This document shows, one piece after another, positions 63,513-64,000 of a DNA stretch of 64,000 nucleotides; the first letter of the stretch is position 1, and each line of letters opens with the position of its first letter. The DNA is from AC-32 sp963755635 (lineage in GTDB: Bacteria > Actinomycetota > Thermoleophilia > Gaiellales > Gaiellaceae). The translations under genes and the position numbers were made by a program. Where the stretch lies: NCBI GenBank assembly GCA_963755635.1, contig CAVWKS010000036.1, positions 372,001 to 436,000 of the forward strand, written 5' to 3'. Under the pieces are notes generated by a model. It was not told the origin of the DNA and searched no databases. It was given only the letters and a program-made list of their open reading frames with translations.

Positions 63513-63883
63513 ACGTCCTCCCGCGGCAACCCGGGGACGAGCACGAGCGGCTCGCCCAGGGCGAGCCCATGGCGGGCAGCCGCTCCGGCCGGGAGCTCGA
63601 GCGTCCGCTTCGCGCGCCGGGCGCCGGCGATGCGCCACGGCCGAAGCCGCTCGACGATCTTCACGATCGTGTTTCCCCGGTCCAGGAAGACGACGTCGAT
63701 CGGGAACAGCATGAAGAGGGTGTGAACCGAGCCCGCGGGGCGGATCAACAGCCCCTCCTCCTCTGCAAGCGCGCGGCGCCCGAGCAGGCCCCGCAGCCGC
63801 GTCCAGGGCGTGTCCGCAAGCAGGCAGCGCGCGCACACGACGTCCCCGTCGGGCCGCTCGATCGTGATCGTGTTGCGGGCCAC
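63509..63883 (-). CDS. DUF192 domain protein
   Basis: A 124-residue protein with the DUF192 pattern: LADTPWTRLRGLLGRRALAE, LIRPAGSVHTLFMLFPIDVV, FLDRGNTIVKIVERLRPWRI and LELPAGAAARHGLALG. Function is poorly defined; in actinobacteria it often sits beside prepilin peptidase or Tad genes, as here. GTG 63883 is the start. The last 117 bases of the window upstream of it show no gene I can support. Confidence 0.86.
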   Translation of the reverse strand: MARNTITIERPDGDVVCARCLLADTPWTRLRGLLGRRALAEEEGLLIRPAGSVHTLFMLFPIDVVFLDRGNTIVKIVERLRPWRIAGARRAKRTLELPAGAAARHGLALGEPLVLVPGLPREDV

Positions 63884-64000
63884 GGGATCACGATCGCGGT
63901 CCGGGGCACAGCGCCACCCCAGCCGAACGGCCGGAACCGTCCGAACCTTCGGCCGTTCAGGCCGGGCCTGTCCGTGGTCTACACCAACAGCACAGGGCAC

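Overview
The window is a gene-dense, high-GC bacterial chromosome segment. The block rpmE / DUF1385 / prfA / prmC / tsaC / glyA / upp / WecA-type transferase / atpZ-atpI-atpB, together with actinobacterial-style class III cyclases, ETF and acyl-CoA genes and frequent GTG/TTG starts, suggests an actinomycetote, possibly of the Thermoleophilia (Gaiellales/Solirubrobacterales) type. That placement is inference from gene content and base composition, not from a marker-gene tree. No stretch of 300 bases or more lacks a gene, and no CRISPR array, insertion sequence, prophage or integrase was seen.

Layout. 1-11.1 kb: housekeeping genes, mostly on the minus strand (ATP synthase start, lipid-linked sugar transferase, upp, glyA, tsaC, prmC, prfA, DUF1385, rpmE, a threonine/serine dehydratase), with one MFS transporter on plus. 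11.2-34 kb: fatty-acid and branched-chain acyl-CoA catabolism (ETF-QO, etfA, etfB, enoyl-CoA hydratase, a two-subunit B12 mutase whose active-site residues fit isobutyryl-CoA mutase, a PduO-type cobalamin adenosyltransferase, acyl-CoA dehydrogenase, 3-hydroxyacyl-CoA dehydrogenase, thiolase). Interleaved are a convergent two-component pair, a giant collagen-like surface protein, a Rieske oxygenase and an HD-GYP response regulator. 34-43 kb: M42 peptidase, then a tryptophan operon with a Trp-rich leader peptide and attenuator: trpL-E-G-D-(CF fusion)-B-acetamidase-methyltransferase-A. 43-50.8 kb: envelope genes (GtrB-like GT2, GtrA, GT39, a secreted protein with 42 consecutive prolines), a cupredoxin lipoprotein, a 1-Cys peroxiredoxin and a class I amidotransferase-type hydrolase. 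50.8-58.6 kb: a cyclase/NB-ARC/TPR regulator leading an operon with an ornithine cyclodeaminase homologue and a PLP dehydratase, a pseudo-hydrolase/cyclase fusion, and an FAD oxidoreductase. 58.6-64 kb: initiator tRNA, Ppx/GppA, glutamate dehydrogenase plus CBS protein, orphan LuxR regulator, prepilin peptidase and DUF192 protein.

Two features run through the whole window. First, eleven otherwise normal genes are broken by single-base shifts, sixteen in all, and every one fits a one-base insertion, never a deletion. Several are in genes expected to be essential or needed (tsaC, trpE, trpG, trpA, gdh), so read-level or assembly error is the most economical explanation. Coordinates of those genes are given for the whole reconstructed gene. 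Second, about fifteen operon-leading genes have a TANNNT box only 6-10 nt before the start codon and no Shine-Dalgarno sequence, so leaderless transcription looks common, including shared bidirectional -10 boxes between divergent genes. Within operons, 4-base ATGA/GTGA/CTGA overlaps are the rule.
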